From: Polaromonas sp. AER18D-145
GTDB lineage: Bacteria > Pseudomonadota > Gammaproteobacteria > Burkholderiales > Burkholderiaceae_C
DNA length: 64,000 bases
Direction: 5' to 3'
NCBI RefSeq assembly: GCF_002379095.1
Contig: NZ_NBZV01000019.1
Coordinates: 1 to 64,000, forward strand
Below the pieces are notes generated by a model that was given only the letters and a program-made list of their open reading frames with translations, ran no database searches and was not told the origin of the DNA. The position numbers and the translations under genes are program-made. Shown piece by piece: positions 39,776-48,631 of the stretch (positions are counted from its first letter, which is position 1; the number at the start of each line of letters is the position of its first letter).

Positions 39776-40876
39776 ATGAGCAACTTTGACCATTTCCTGG
39801 GCACCCGCGAAGTCTCGGGCCAGCACGCTTTTGACATGGAAGCGCTGAGCGCCTACCTCGAGAAGCACCTGCCGGGTTTCCAGGGACCGCTGAGCGCCGA
39901 AATCTTCAAGGGCGGCCAGTCCAACCCGACCTACAAGCTGATCACGCCGCAGCGCTCGTACGTGATGCGCGCCAAGCCGGGGCCGGTCGCGAAACTGCTG
40001 CCTTCGGCCCACGCGGTCGAGCGCGAGTTCAAGGTCATGACCGGCCTGCAGGGCACCGACGTGCCGGTCGCCAAGATGTACTGCCTGTGCGAAGACGAGG
40101 CCGTGATAGGCCGCGCCTTCTACGTGATGGAGTTTGTCGAGGGTCGCGTCCTGTGGGACCAGGCCTTGCCGGGCATGACGAATGCCCAGCGCGGCGATAT
40201 CTACCGGGAAATGAACCGCGTCATTGCCGCCCTGCACAAGGTCAAGTTCGCCGAGCGCGGGCTGGCCGACTACGGCAAACCCGGCAATTATTTCGAGCGC
40301 CAGATCGGACGCTGGAGCAAGCAATACACCGCCTCCATCACGCAGCCCATCCCCGAGATGGACGCACTCATGAAGTGGCTGCCCGAAAACATGCCCGCCA
40401 GCGCGCGTGACGAAACCATGGTTTCCATCGTGCATGGCGACTTCCGCCTCGACAACCTGATGTTCCACCCGACCGAACCGCGCGTGCTCGCCGTGCTGGA
40501 CTGGGAACTCTCGACCCTCGGCCATCCACTGGCCGACTTCAGCTACCACTGCATGGCCTGGCACATTCCGCCCGGTGCTTTTCGCGGCATCGGCGGCCTG
40601 GACGTGGCCAGCCTGGGCATTCCGCTTGAATCCGAGTACATCCGCCTGTACTGCGAACGCACCGGGTTTGCCAGTCCCGAGCTGATCAAGGCCGACTGGA
40701 ATTTCTACCTCGCCTACAACCTGTTCCGGCTCGCGGCTATTTTGCAGGGCATCGCCAAGCGGGTTGAAGCCGGCACCGCGGCGAGCGCCCAGGCCGTCGC
40801 CTCCGCCAAAGGCGCTCCCGCGCTGGCTCGCATGGCCTGGGACTTTGCGCAGAAGAGCCAATCACAGAGCGCCTGA
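39776..40876 (+). CDS. Phosphotransferase family protein (aminoglycoside phosphotransferase-like, ACAD10/11-associated)
   Basis: Kinase-fold protein of 366 residues. Motifs are GGQSNPTYKL and YVMRAKP (nucleotide-binding lysine region), VMEFVEGRVL, the catalytic loop HGDFRLDNLMF and the metal-binding VLDWELSTLG. Bacterial relatives lie beside acyl-CoA dehydrogenases, as here, and the two are fused in eukaryotic ACAD10 and ACAD11, where the kinase phosphorylates hydroxyacyl-CoA. A similar role for 4-hydroxy or related acyl-CoAs is a reasonable inference. It sits between the Crp/Fnr gene and the acyl-CoA dehydrogenase gene. Confidence 0.88.
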   Translation: MSNFDHFLGTREVSGQHAFDMEALSAYLEKHLPGFQGPLSAEIFKGGQSNPTYKLITPQRSYVMRAKPGPVAKLLPSAHAVEREFKVMTGLQGTDVPVAKMYCLCEDEAVIGRAFYVMEFVEGRVLWDQALPGMTNAQRGDIYREMNRVIAALHKVKFAERGLADYGKPGNYFERQIGRWSKQYTASITQPIPEMDALMKWLPENMPASARDETMVSIVHGDFRLDNLMFHPTEPRVLAVLDWELSTLGHPLADFSYHCMAWHIPPGAFRGIGGLDVASLGIPLESEYIRLYCERTGFASPELIKADWNFYLAYNLFRLAAILQGIAKRVEAGTAASAQAVASAKGAPALARMAWDFAQKSQSQSA

Positions 40877-40918
40877 CCGCCCTCACCCTTTACGACGACG
40901 CCACTCCAGGAGATAACG

Positions 40919-42178
40919 ATGGAATTCAACTACACCCCCAAAGTCCAGGAACTGCAAGCCCGCCTGCTGGCTTTCATGGACCAGCATGTTTACCCGAACG
41001 AGGCGCGTTTCTTCCGCGAGATAGCGGAGAACCGCGCCAAGGGCAATCCGTGGATTCCGACCACCATCATCGAGGAACTCAAGCCCAAGGCCCGCGCGGC
41101 CGGCTTGTGGAATCTGTTCCTTCCACATTCGCCGCGTGCACCGGAAGGCCTGTCCAACCTCGAGTACGCGCCGCTGTGCGAAATCATGGGCCGCGTGCCG
41201 TTTGCGCCCGAGATCTTCAACTGCTCGGCACCCGACACCGGCAACATGGAAACGATCGCCCGCTACGGCTCGGAAGCCAACAAGGACCGCTGGCTGGAAC
41301 CCCTGCTCAAGGGCGAGATCCGTTCCGCCTTCCTGATGACCGAGCCCGAAGTGGCCTCGTCCGACGCCACCAACATCCAGTGCAGCATCGTGCGTGACGG
41401 TGACGACTATGTGATCAATGGCCTGAAATGGTGGTCGTCGGGCGCCGGCGACCCACGCTGCGCGATTTACATCGTCATGGGCAAAACCAACCCCGACGCG
41501 GGCCGCCACGAGCAGCAGTCCATGATCCTGGTGCCAGCCAATGCACCCGGCATCACCGTGATCCGACCGCTCAGCGTGTTCGGTTACGACGATGCGCCGC
41601 ACGGCCACATGGAGGTGCGCCTGACCAACGTACGTGTACCGGCGACCAACCTGCTGCTTGGCGAAGGCCGCGGCTTTGAAATCGCGCAAGGCCGCCTTGG
41701 CCCCGGACGCATCCACCATTGCATGCGCAGCATTGGCATTGCCGAACGTGCACTGGAACTGATGTGCAAGCGCCTGAACACCCGTGTCGCTTTCGGCAAG
41801 CCGGTGGCACGCCAGTCGGTCTGGCATGAACGCATTGCCGACGCACGCTGCATGATCGACCAGGCCAGGTTGCTGACGCTGAAAGCTGCCTACATGATGG
41901 ACACCGTCGGCAACAAGATCGCCAAGGCCGAAATCGCCATGATCAAGGTCGTCGCGCCCAACATGGCTTGCCAGATCATTGACTGGGCCATTCAGGCGCA
42001 CGGCGGCGGCGGCGTGTCCGATGACTTCCCGCTGGCCTATGCCTACGCCCACCAGCGCACCCTGCGACTGGCCGACGGCCCCGATGAAGTGCACCGCGCC
42101 TCGCTCGCCAAACTGGAACTGGCCAAACACCTGGCCATGCCCGGCGAAGTCGAGATGCCGATCACCCGCGGCAGCTGA
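40919..42178 (+). CDS. Acyl-CoA dehydrogenase family protein
   Basis: FAD-dependent dehydrogenase of 419 residues. Signature regions are [19 protein letters not shown], the flavin/substrate-binding [32 protein letters not shown], and [19 protein letters not shown] near the C-terminus. Its length and N-terminal extension match ACAD10/11-like enzymes, which act with the neighbouring phosphotransferase-like protein. A GGAG ribosome binding site precedes the ATG. The chain length or hydroxy substitution of its substrate is not predictable. Confidence 0.92.
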   Translation: MEFNYTPKVQELQARLLAFMDQHVYPNEARFFREIAENRAKGNPWIPTTIIEELKPKARAAGLWNLFLPHSPRAPEGLSNLEYAPLCEIMGRVPFAPEIFNCSAPDTGNMETIARYGSEANKDRWLEPLLKGEIRSAFLMTEPEVASSDATNIQCSIVRDGDDYVINGLKWWSSGAGDPRCAIYIVMGKTNPDAGRHEQQSMILVPANAPGITVIRPLSVFGYDDAPHGHMEVRLTNVRVPATNLLLGEGRGFEIAQGRLGPGRIHHCMRSIGIAERALELMCKRLNTRVAFGKPVARQSVWHERIADARCMIDQARLLTLKAAYMMDTVGNKIAKAEIAMIKVVAPNMACQIIDWAIQAHGGGGVSDDFPLAYAYAHQRTLRLADGPDEVHRASLAKLELAKHLAMPGEVEMPITRGS

Positions 42179-42198
42179 TTGAGAAAACCGGGCGCTGA

Positions 42199-42257
42199 TT
42201 AGCTATAAAAATAATAGCTTAATGCGCCCGTATTTGTTGGGCTCAAGCCATTTTTTA
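42199..42257 (+). repeat. Dispersed extragenic repeat, copy E
   Basis: TAGCTATAAAAATAATAGCT inverted repeat, followed by GCGCCCG, TTGGGCTCAAGCC and a T run; a clear member of the dispersed family, between the convergent acyl-CoA dehydrogenase and hypothetical genes. Confidence 0.7.
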
Positions 42258-42263
42258 CTCGAA

Positions 42264-42947
42264 TCAGAGGAGGGTATCCGTCGATAGGCCGGCCAGCGCC
42301 GACTCACAGGCGCTGGTGTACACGATCGCCGCATGTTGCAGCGTGGCGATGCTGGGCGGGCTGTACTGCATGCGCAGGTAGGCCTTGCCGCGCAACAGCA
42401 TCAGGATGAACGGGGTTTGCACATCCAGGCCCGGCGCGGGCCAGTGGAGCAGCAGTTCGGCCAGGTTGCTGTCCAGCCATGCCAGGGCATTTTCGCGCCG
42501 GTCGGCCAGCACGGTGTAACGCTCCCAGAATTCGGGCACCAGGCTGCTCCAGCCGACTTCGTCATACATCGCGAGCCAGCGCATTTCCTCGGGCAGACTG
42601 GGGTCGGCCGTGGTCTGCAGCGTGTCGGTGTAAATCGCGTAGGCGCGTTTTTCCAGCGATTCCTTGAGGGGCCGGTTCATGATGAGCACCGCCGCATCTT
42701 CGTTGATGTCCAGCATCGCACGGGCGCGGAGTTCCTCGCCGACGATGTAGTCGCGTGATGCCGCCCCGCTCTCCAGCTTCCAGCTCTTGCCGCGCACCTT
42801 GCCGGTCAGCACAACACCGGCGCCCTTGCCCTGGCTGGAGTAACTGAAGCCGTGCGTGCTGGCCCACTCCGACACCGGGTCGGACCTTGCCGCTTCCAGC
42901 GGCTGAGTCTCGCTTCGCACAAAAACTTTTTTCAGGCGCTCAAACAT
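42264..42947 (-). CDS. Hypothetical protein, 227 residues
   Basis: I do not recognise this protein. It begins MFERLKKVFVRSETQPLE and has a possible small beta domain (VSEWASTHGFSYSSQGKG, VVLTGKVRGKSWKLESG), a segment with DYIVGEELRARAMLDI, and a helical C-terminal half. There is no signal peptide or membrane segment. An open frame continues upstream to 43934 through the GST gene and a tRNA, but that part is clearly antisense shadow. It is divergent from the GST gene at 43047. Confidence 0.72.
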   Translation of the reverse strand: MFERLKKVFVRSETQPLEAARSDPVSEWASTHGFSYSSQGKGAGVVLTGKVRGKSWKLESGAASRDYIVGEELRARAMLDINEDAAVLIMNRPLKESLEKRAYAIYTDTLQTTADPSLPEEMRWLAMYDEVGWSSLVPEFWERYTVLADRRENALAWLDSNLAELLLHWPAPGLDVQTPFILMLLRGKAYLRMQYSPPSIATLQHAAIVYTSACESALAGLSTDTLL

Positions 42948-43046
42948 GATTCCGGCTTTTCTCTTAAAGTGCTTGAGAACTCGTCCACCCGCCAGCAAGA
43001 CGGCGCGGACAGCCTCTTTTCCATCATAGTTCCAAAGGTTGCGCTC

Positions 43047-43751
43047 ATGCTCAAAGTCTATTCCTGGCCCACCCCCAACGGCCACAAGGTCCACATCATG
43101 CTGGAAGAATGCGGCTTTCGTCTCGGGCGCGACTGGGAAGCGGTTCCGGTCGACATCGGCGCCGGCGACCAGTTCAGGCCCGAGTTCCTGGCCATCAGCC
43201 CGAACAACAAGATTCCCGCGCTGGTGGACCCCGAGGGGCCGGACGGCAAGCCCATGGCGCTGTTCGAATCCGGCGCCATCCTGCTGTACCTGGCAGCCAA
43301 AACCGGCAAGTTCCTGCCCAAGAGCGACCGGTTGAAGTTCCAGGTCCTGCAGTGGCTGATGTTCCAGATGGGCAGCGTCGGCCCCATGATCGGACAGACC
43401 CACCACTTCCGCCAGTACGCGCCCGAGAAAATCGATTACGCGATCAACCGCTACACCAACGAGACCCGACGGCTCTACGGTGTGATGAACCAGCAACTGG
43501 CGGGCAGCAAGTTCATCGCCTGCAACCAGTACACGGTGGCCGACATCGCCATCTTCCCGTGGCTGCGCAACTGGGAAAACCACGGCATCGACTGGGCCGA
43601 CTACCCGCACCTGAAAAAATGGTTTGATGTCATCGCTGCCCGGCCTGCCGTGCAGCGCGGCGTCAAGGTGCTGGCCGAGCTGCGCCGCCCCATCACCGAC
43701 GACAAATCGCGGGACATCCTGTTCGGTAAAACGCAATACCAGAAACGCTGA
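43047..43751 (+). CDS. Glutathione S-transferase family protein (YfcG/YghU-like)
   Basis: Protein of 234 residues. The N-terminal thioredoxin-like domain contains SWPTPNGHKVHIMLEECG (Thr-Pro-Asn active-site region of Nu-class enzymes), NNKIPALVDPEG with cis-proline, and ALFESGAILLYLA. The helical domain contains YTVADIAIFPWLRNWENHG. Nu-class GSTs such as YfcG and YghU have disulfide reductase and peroxidase activity with glutathione. It lies upstream of two tRNA genes and no related enzyme is adjacent. Confidence 0.88.
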   Translation: MLKVYSWPTPNGHKVHIMLEECGFRLGRDWEAVPVDIGAGDQFRPEFLAISPNNKIPALVDPEGPDGKPMALFESGAILLYLAAKTGKFLPKSDRLKFQVLQWLMFQMGSVGPMIGQTHHFRQYAPEKIDYAINRYTNETRRLYGVMNQQLAGSKFIACNQYTVADIAIFPWLRNWENHGIDWADYPHLKKWFDVIAARPAVQRGVKVLAELRRPITDDKSRDILFGKTQYQKR

Positions 43752-43836
43752 ATCTCCCGCCACCGACTGCAGCCCGTGAAATAATTCAGCGCAGCGCGCA
43801 GCGGGCTGCGTGTTCGGGCTATAATCTTGAACTTGT

Positions 43837-43913
43837 CGGAGTGTGGCGCAGTCTGGTAGCGCACCTGGTTTGGGACCAGGGGGTCCAAGGTTCGAATCCT
43901 TGTACTCCGACCA
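43837..43913 (+). tRNA. tRNA-Pro (UGG)
   Basis: A 77-base cloverleaf: acceptor CGGAGTG pairs with TACTCCG with one G-T pair, D arm with GTCTGGTAGC, anticodon loop with TGG in TTTGGGA, T arm with GGTTCGAATCC, discriminator A and encoded CCA. Confidence 0.95.
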
Positions 43914-43922
43914 AAAAAATCC

Positions 43923-43949
43923 AAAAAAGCTCACTCTGTGGGCTTTTTT
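43923..43949 (+). terminator. Rho-independent terminator after tRNA-Pro
   Basis: AAAAAAGCTCAC / GTGGGCTTTTTT stem with a four-base loop, 9 bases after tRNA-Pro, so the two tRNAs are probably separate transcripts. Confidence 0.75.
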
Positions 43950-43985
43950 CGCATCTGCGTTTACATTCGCCTGTAGCCGCTTTTT

Positions 43986-44062
<77 letters not shown>

Positions 44063-44136
44063 CCACCACCACTCCACTACCGTCATCCAAAACCGTTCAA
44101 AATGGCGCTAGACCGTCTGTGCTGAAAGGATCTCGC

Positions 44137-44523
44137 ATGGCAGTAAAAATCATAAGACTGGGTACCGCCCAAAGCAGCGGAGAAGGCCTGCGCATAGGCA
44201 CCGTGCGGCGCCCGCCGCGCGGCGTGCCCAAAAGTGAATTCGCCTCGCAGGACTGGTACGACGTCTGGTACCCCAACCTGGCCCCCAGCGCGGAGACCAT
44301 GAAACTGGGCCAGTCGGTGGAGACGGAAAAGGACTGGGTGGCGTTCAGCAAAAAATACCGCGCCGAGATGAACGAGCCGGATGCCAGCCGCAACCTGGAC
44401 CTGCTGGCGGCGCTGTCGCACCAAACGAATTTTTCGATGGGTTGTTATTGTGAAAATGAAGCGCGCTGCCACCGCTCTCTGCTTCGCGGATTGCTCAGCG
44501 AGCGCGGCGCGACCATCGTTTAA
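44137..44523 (+). CDS. DUF488 family protein
   Basis: Soluble 128-residue protein starting MAVKIIRLGTAQSSGEGLR and containing DWYDVWYPNLAPS and the C-terminal CYCENEARCHRSLLRGLL, the hallmark cysteine/histidine pattern of DUF488. Function is unknown. The ATG at 44137 is preferred over 44119 because relatives begin at this point. It lies just after tRNA-Arg and just before a toxin-antitoxin pair. Confidence 0.85.
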   Translation: MAVKIIRLGTAQSSGEGLRIGTVRRPPRGVPKSEFASQDWYDVWYPNLAPSAETMKLGQSVETEKDWVAFSKKYRAEMNEPDASRNLDLLAALSHQTNFSMGCYCENEARCHRSLLRGLLSERGATIV

Positions 44524-44566
44524 TGGATTCATTGCACTGAGACTAAATAAAGACTATATTCAGTCC

Positions 44567-44881
44567 ATGCGTTACTCCACCCAAATCAAACCCATCAGCT
44601 ATCTCAAGGCAAACGCCGCTCAAGTTCTGCGAGACATTGCCGAGCAGCGCGAGCCTATGGTGATTACCCAGAATGGTGAAGCCACAGCCGTCATCCAGGA
44701 CATCGCTTCCTATGAAAACAATCAGGAAACACTGGCCCTGCTGAAAATCCTGGCGCTCGGCAACCAGCAAATCGAGCAAGGCCGGGTTGTTCCGGCGGCT
44801 GAAGCCATCGCGCGCATCCGCCAGCGTGCTACCAAAATCCAAAGACTAAGCAGAAATGACGAGCAAACCGGCGCGGTATGA
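44567..44881 (+). CDS. Type II antitoxin, Phd/YefM family
   Basis: Antitoxin of 104 residues. The N-terminal DNA-binding fold reads TQIKPISYLKANAAQVLRDI, then EPMVITQNGEATAVIQDIASY, typical of Phd/YefM. The C-terminal tail (about 70-104) would wrap the toxin. It overlaps the toxin gene by 26 bases, so the two are co-translated, and antitoxins of this family usually repress their own operon. Confidence 0.9.
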   Translation: MRYSTQIKPISYLKANAAQVLRDIAEQREPMVITQNGEATAVIQDIASYENNQETLALLKILALGNQQIEQGRVVPAAEAIARIRQRATKIQRLSRNDEQTGAV

Positions 44882-45197
44882 AGTCGTGCTGACCGAGGAC
44901 GCGCAACGCGACCTGGAAGAAATCTGCGACTACATTGCCGAGCACGATGCCTCTGCGAAGGCGGCCCATGTGCTGGCAGCCATAGAGAAACTGCTGGCCA
45001 CGCTAGCGCTATTCCCTGAACGCAGCCCCATCACCAAGGAACTGCTGTCAGTCGGTATCCGTGACTATCGGGAGACCTACTTCAAGCCCTACCGCGTGAT
45101 TTACCGCATCGTCAACCGGCGGGTCTATGTGTACCTGATCGTGGATGGCAGGCGCGACATGCAAGCCTTGTTGATGCGCCGGCTCCTTCGTAGCTAG
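44856..45197 (+). CDS. Type II toxin, RelE/ParE family
   Basis: Toxin of 113 residues with the family layout: VVLTEDAQRDLEEICDYIAEHD (N-terminal helices), LALFPERSPITKEL, then RETYFKPYRVIYRIVNRRVYVYLI and DGRRDMQALLMRRLL. RelE-type members cleave ribosome-bound mRNA and ParE-type members act on gyrase; the tail residues do not decide between them. It overlaps the antitoxin gene and is convergent with boxB. Confidence 0.9.
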   Translation: MTSKPARYEVVLTEDAQRDLEEICDYIAEHDASAKAAHVLAAIEKLLATLALFPERSPITKELLSVGIRDYRETYFKPYRVIYRIVNRRVYVYLIVDGRRDMQALLMRRLLRS

Positions 45198-45227
45198 CGC
45201 AGCAACTCACTATGCTGAGACTCCTTC

Positions 45228-46652
45228 TCAAAGCTTCACGTACTCGTACTCCACCGCGTTCGCGTTGATGCCGCGATCCGGCGGTGCAATCCAGCCGGCC
45301 ATCTTGCCAGGTTCGGTGACGCGCTGCATCAGGCTGTGGATGAAGGTCTTGTCTTCGTCCGTCGGCAGCCAGGCGTCTTTTTTCGCCTCAAACTCGGCGG
45401 CGCTGATGGGGTTGCCCTGCGGGTCGGTGTGGGCGGCCGACCAGGCGCCCACGCTGCGGCGAAAACGCGAGTTCGGCAGGCCCAGTTCGAAGTCCACGCC
45501 GGCACGTTTGATGGCCATGTTCCAGCGCGTCACGCCGACATTGCAGTCTTTCACGTATTCCAGGCGCGTGATTTCGTTCATGCCGTTGCGGGTGGAAATG
45601 GTTTCATTCTTCAGGCCGCCCTTGCCGTCCGGCACCTGGATGGTCATTTCGCTTTCGAGCTCGACGTGGTCGGCAAACTTGGCTTCATCGGGCCGGCCCT
45701 TGATACCGTTGCTGAAGTAGTTGGCGGCATTCGACGAGGCCTCCGAGCCGAACAGGTCCAGCGAGGAGGTGAACCAGAAGTTCATGAATTTCTGGATGGT
45801 CGGCAAGTCGATCACGCCGGCCTTGCGCAAGGTGTCCACGTTGTCGGTGTCCAGCTCTTTCATGACTTCCAGCGTGCGCTTGATCACGCGGCCGATGCCG
45901 GTCTCGCCGACAAACATGTGGTGCGCTTCTTCCGTCAGCATGAAGCGCGTGGTGCGGGCCAGCGGATCAAAGGCGCTTTCGGCGAATGACTTGAGCTGGA
46001 ACTTGCCGTCGCGGTCGGTGAAGTAGGTGAACATGAAGAAACTCAGCCAGTTGTCCATGGGCTCGTTGAAGGTGCCCAGGATGCGCGGCTTGTCGGCGTC
46101 GCCGCTGTGGCGCGTCAACAGCTCTTCGGCCTCCTCGCGCCCATCACGGCCGAAGTGGGCATGCAGCAGGTAGACCATGGCCCAGAGGTGGCGGCCTTCC
46201 TCGACGTTGACCTGGAACAGGTTGCGCAGGTCGTACAAACTGGGCGCGGTGTGGCCCAGCAGGCGCTGCTGCTCGACGGACGCCGGCTCGGTGTCGCCCT
46301 GGGTCACGATCAGGCGGCGGAAGGCGCTGCGGTACTCGCCCGGCACTTCCTGCCAGACGTCCTCACCCATGTGGTCGCCAAAGCCGATTTTCCGGTTTTC
46401 TTCCTGGTCGGCCAGGAAGATACCCCAGCGGTAGTCGGGCATGGGGGTGTAGCCGTAGCTGGCCCAGCCGGAAGCGTCCACGCCGACGGCGGTGCGCAGG
46501 TAGACCTCCTTGGCATTGAAGTCGCTCGGGCCCATTTCGTCCCACCAGCTCATGAAGGCCGGCTGCCAGTGCTCGAGCGCACGCTGCAGCTGGCGGTTTT
46601 CGCCGAGGTTGACGTTGTTGGGGATCAGGGCTTGCAGGTCAATGGTGCTCAT
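45228..46652 (-). CDS. boxB: Benzoyl-CoA 2,3-epoxidase oxygenase subunit BoxB
   Basis: Di-iron oxygenase that converts benzoyl-CoA to its 2,3-epoxide in the aerobic benzoate pathway. The 474-residue length is standard. Iron-ligand regions are visible: NVEEGRHLWAMVYLLHAHFG and LTEEAHHMFVGETGIGRV (E...EExH patterns). The C-terminal region with IAPPDRGINANAVEYEYVKL is characteristic. It lies 146 bases downstream of boxC on the same strand, separated by a hairpin-forming repeat. The reductase partner boxA is not in the window. Confidence 0.96.
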   Translation of the reverse strand: MSTIDLQALIPNNVNLGENRQLQRALEHWQPAFMSWWDEMGPSDFNAKEVYLRTAVGVDASGWASYGYTPMPDYRWGIFLADQEENRKIGFGDHMGEDVWQEVPGEYRSAFRRLIVTQGDTEPASVEQQRLLGHTAPSLYDLRNLFQVNVEEGRHLWAMVYLLHAHFGRDGREEAEELLTRHSGDADKPRILGTFNEPMDNWLSFFMFTYFTDRDGKFQLKSFAESAFDPLARTTRFMLTEEAHHMFVGETGIGRVIKRTLEVMKELDTDNVDTLRKAGVIDLPTIQKFMNFWFTSSLDLFGSEASSNAANYFSNGIKGRPDEAKFADHVELESEMTIQVPDGKGGLKNETISTRNGMNEITRLEYVKDCNVGVTRWNMAIKRAGVDFELGLPNSRFRRSVGAWSAAHTDPQGNPISAAEFEAKKDAWLPTDEDKTFIHSLMQRVTEPGKMAGWIAPPDRGINANAVEYEYVKL

Positions 46653-46691
46653 GGTGTTGTCCTTGAAAATCTACAAAACAGGTGACCAGTT

Positions 46692-46787
46692 CCCTCGCCC
46701 TTTGGGAGAGGGTCAGGGTGAGGGGGTCTGCGGCGTTGAACGCGGCAACGGGGAGCCCTCACCCCTGCCCTCTCCCAGAGGGAGGGA
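46692..46787. repeat. Hairpin-forming repeat between boxC and boxB
   Basis: The C-rich block CCCTCGCCCTTTGGGAGAGGG plus TCAGGGTGAGGG (46692-46724) is nearly the inverted complement of the block at 46756-46787 (CCCTCACCCC, TGCCCTCTCCC, AGAGGGAGGG). The two arms flank about 31 bases and can form a long stem that lies within the boxC-boxB transcript. Confidence 0.7.
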
Positions 46788-46798
46788 GTAAAAAAAAA

Positions 46799-48502
46799 TC
46801 AGATCCTTTTCCAGTCGAATTTGGCCTTCTTGCCGGTGCCGAAGAGCTTGAGGGCACCCTCTTCGCCCACCGCATTCGGGCGGATGAAAATCCAGTTCTG
46901 CCAGGCGCTGAGCCGACCGAACACACGGGTCTCCATGGTCTCCTTGCCGGGAAAGCGCAGCGAGGCCTCCATGCCGGTCATGGCGTCGGGCGACATGGAC
47001 GCACGCTCTTCCAGCATGATGCGGATCTCGTCGTCCCAGTCGATGTCGTCGGGGCTCAGGGTGACCAGACCCAGCGCCAACGCCTGGTCGGCACGCAGCG
47101 GGCTGTCGCCGAGTTTTTGCAGCTGCGCGATGGTGGCCTCGTCTTCATAAAACCGGGTCTGCAGCCGCGTCAGGTGATTGACGGCCGGGAACCAGCCAAA
47201 GTTGGCGGGGCTCAGCTGCAGCGCGGGCGCAGCGTCGGGCGAATCCGGCAGGTCCAGCATGTAGATGCGGTCGCAGGCCAGCGCCAGTTCGTAAAACGTG
47301 CCGGCGAAACAGGAGCCGGTATCGACCAGCGCAATCAGCGATCGGCTGGTCACGTCCAGCCGCGCCAGCGTGCGGCGCAGCGCGCCTGTGGTTTCCTTGA
47401 CCAGCCAGTGGTCCTTCAGTCTGGCCAGCACCTCGTCCATGCGGATCACCTGGCCGGCGTCGCCCTGCGTCTTGATGACCCAGGTACCGACTTCGAGTTC
47501 GTTGGTGCGCAGGTTCAGGATGGCGTCGTCGAGTTCACGCTGCAGCTTGAGCGGGTACCAGTGGGCGCCGGCGGCTTCGATGGCTTCCGGCGTGGACTCA
47601 ATGGCGGCGGCCGGTGCCTTGACGGTAAGGGTGGCGATGCGTTTTTCGCGGTCCACCTGCGCATCGACCACGCTGTAGTGGTAGCCGGCATCGTCGATCA
47701 CCACCTTGAGTGGCGTCAGTTCAATGCCTTTTGACCCCGCAGCCCTCGTGGAATGGGCGCGAAGCGCTTCTATTTCAGTAGCAAGCAAGGCGCCGAACTG
47801 TTGCGGCTTGGCATACGCGTCGATCAGCTTCCAGTCTTTGGCGCGGTCGGCGCGCACGCCTTCGGACGTGGTGCAGAAGATGTCGGCCAGGTCGCGGCGC
47901 ACCTTGCGCTTGTCGGTCACGCGCGTCAGGCCACCGGTGCCCGGCAAGACGCCGAGCAAAGGCACCTCGGGCAGGCTCACCGTGCTGGAGCGGTCGTCGA
48001 CCATCACGATGCGGTCGCAGGCCAGTGCCAGCTCGTAACCGCCGCCGGCGCAAGCGCCGGTGACCGATGCGATGGCTTTCAGGCCGTCATGGCGCGAGGA
48101 GTCTTCCAGGCCGTTGCGGGTTTCGTTGGTGAACTTGCAGAAGTTGACCTTCCAGCCGTGCGTGGACAGGCCCAGCATGTAGATGTTGGCGCCCGAGCAC
48201 CAGATCTTTTCCTTGCCCGACTCAAACACCACCACCTTGACGGCCGGGTGCTCGAAACGGATGCGGTTGATCGCGTCGTGCAGCTCGATGTCCACGCCGA
48301 GGTCGTAGCTGTTGAGCTTGAGCTTGTAGCCGGGCTTGATGCCGCCGTCTTCATTGATGTCGAGCTTCAGGCGGGCCACGTCGCCCTCCACGCTCAGTGT
48401 CCAGTGCTGGTACTTGGTCGGGTGGGTGGCAAAGCTCACGAGCTCGCGCTCCTGGCCTTCGATCACCTGCTTGAATAACAGCGGTTCAGTCATGGCATTC
48501 AT
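46799..48502 (-). CDS. boxC: 2,3-epoxybenzoyl-CoA dihydrolase BoxC
   Basis: Opens the benzoyl-CoA epoxide ring hydrolytically, giving 3,4-dehydroadipyl-CoA semialdehyde and formate. The 567-residue protein is a double crotonase-type: SVTGACAGGGYELALACDRI in the first half and LVDTGSCFAGTFYELALACDRI in the second. I chose the ATG at 48502 because AGGAGACC lies just upstream (the longer frame to 48553 lacks one) and MNAMTEPLLF follows. It is cotranscribed with boxB, and boxR lies upstream. Confidence 0.95.
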   Translation of the reverse strand: MNAMTEPLLFKQVIEGQERELVSFATHPTKYQHWTLSVEGDVARLKLDINEDGGIKPGYKLKLNSYDLGVDIELHDAINRIRFEHPAVKVVVFESGKEKIWCSGANIYMLGLSTHGWKVNFCKFTNETRNGLEDSSRHDGLKAIASVTGACAGGGYELALACDRIVMVDDRSSTVSLPEVPLLGVLPGTGGLTRVTDKRKVRRDLADIFCTTSEGVRADRAKDWKLIDAYAKPQQFGALLATEIEALRAHSTRAAGSKGIELTPLKVVIDDAGYHYSVVDAQVDREKRIATLTVKAPAAAIESTPEAIEAAGAHWYPLKLQRELDDAILNLRTNELEVGTWVIKTQGDAGQVIRMDEVLARLKDHWLVKETTGALRRTLARLDVTSRSLIALVDTGSCFAGTFYELALACDRIYMLDLPDSPDAAPALQLSPANFGWFPAVNHLTRLQTRFYEDEATIAQLQKLGDSPLRADQALALGLVTLSPDDIDWDDEIRIMLEERASMSPDAMTGMEASLRFPGKETMETRVFGRLSAWQNWIFIRPNAVGEEGALKLFGTGKKAKFDWKRI

Positions 48503-48631
48503 CGTGGTCTCCTGTGTTTCAGTTGGTTTCGGTACTGCCTGGGTGTCGACCACCCAAAGTCATTCCGCGTGTCGATCCCCAGCAAGCTGGGGCCCCTCGC
48601 CATGCGCTCCATGACTTTTCTCCTGTGGGTG

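Noticed and set aside
42948-43934. Upstream extension of the minus-strand hypothetical gene at 42264
   Set aside because: It would cross a GST gene and a tRNA gene on the other strand and has no family features; the ATG at 42947 is the likely start.
45634-46026. Plus-strand open frames opposite boxB
   Set aside because: Antisense shadows of boxB without ribosome binding sites or family features.
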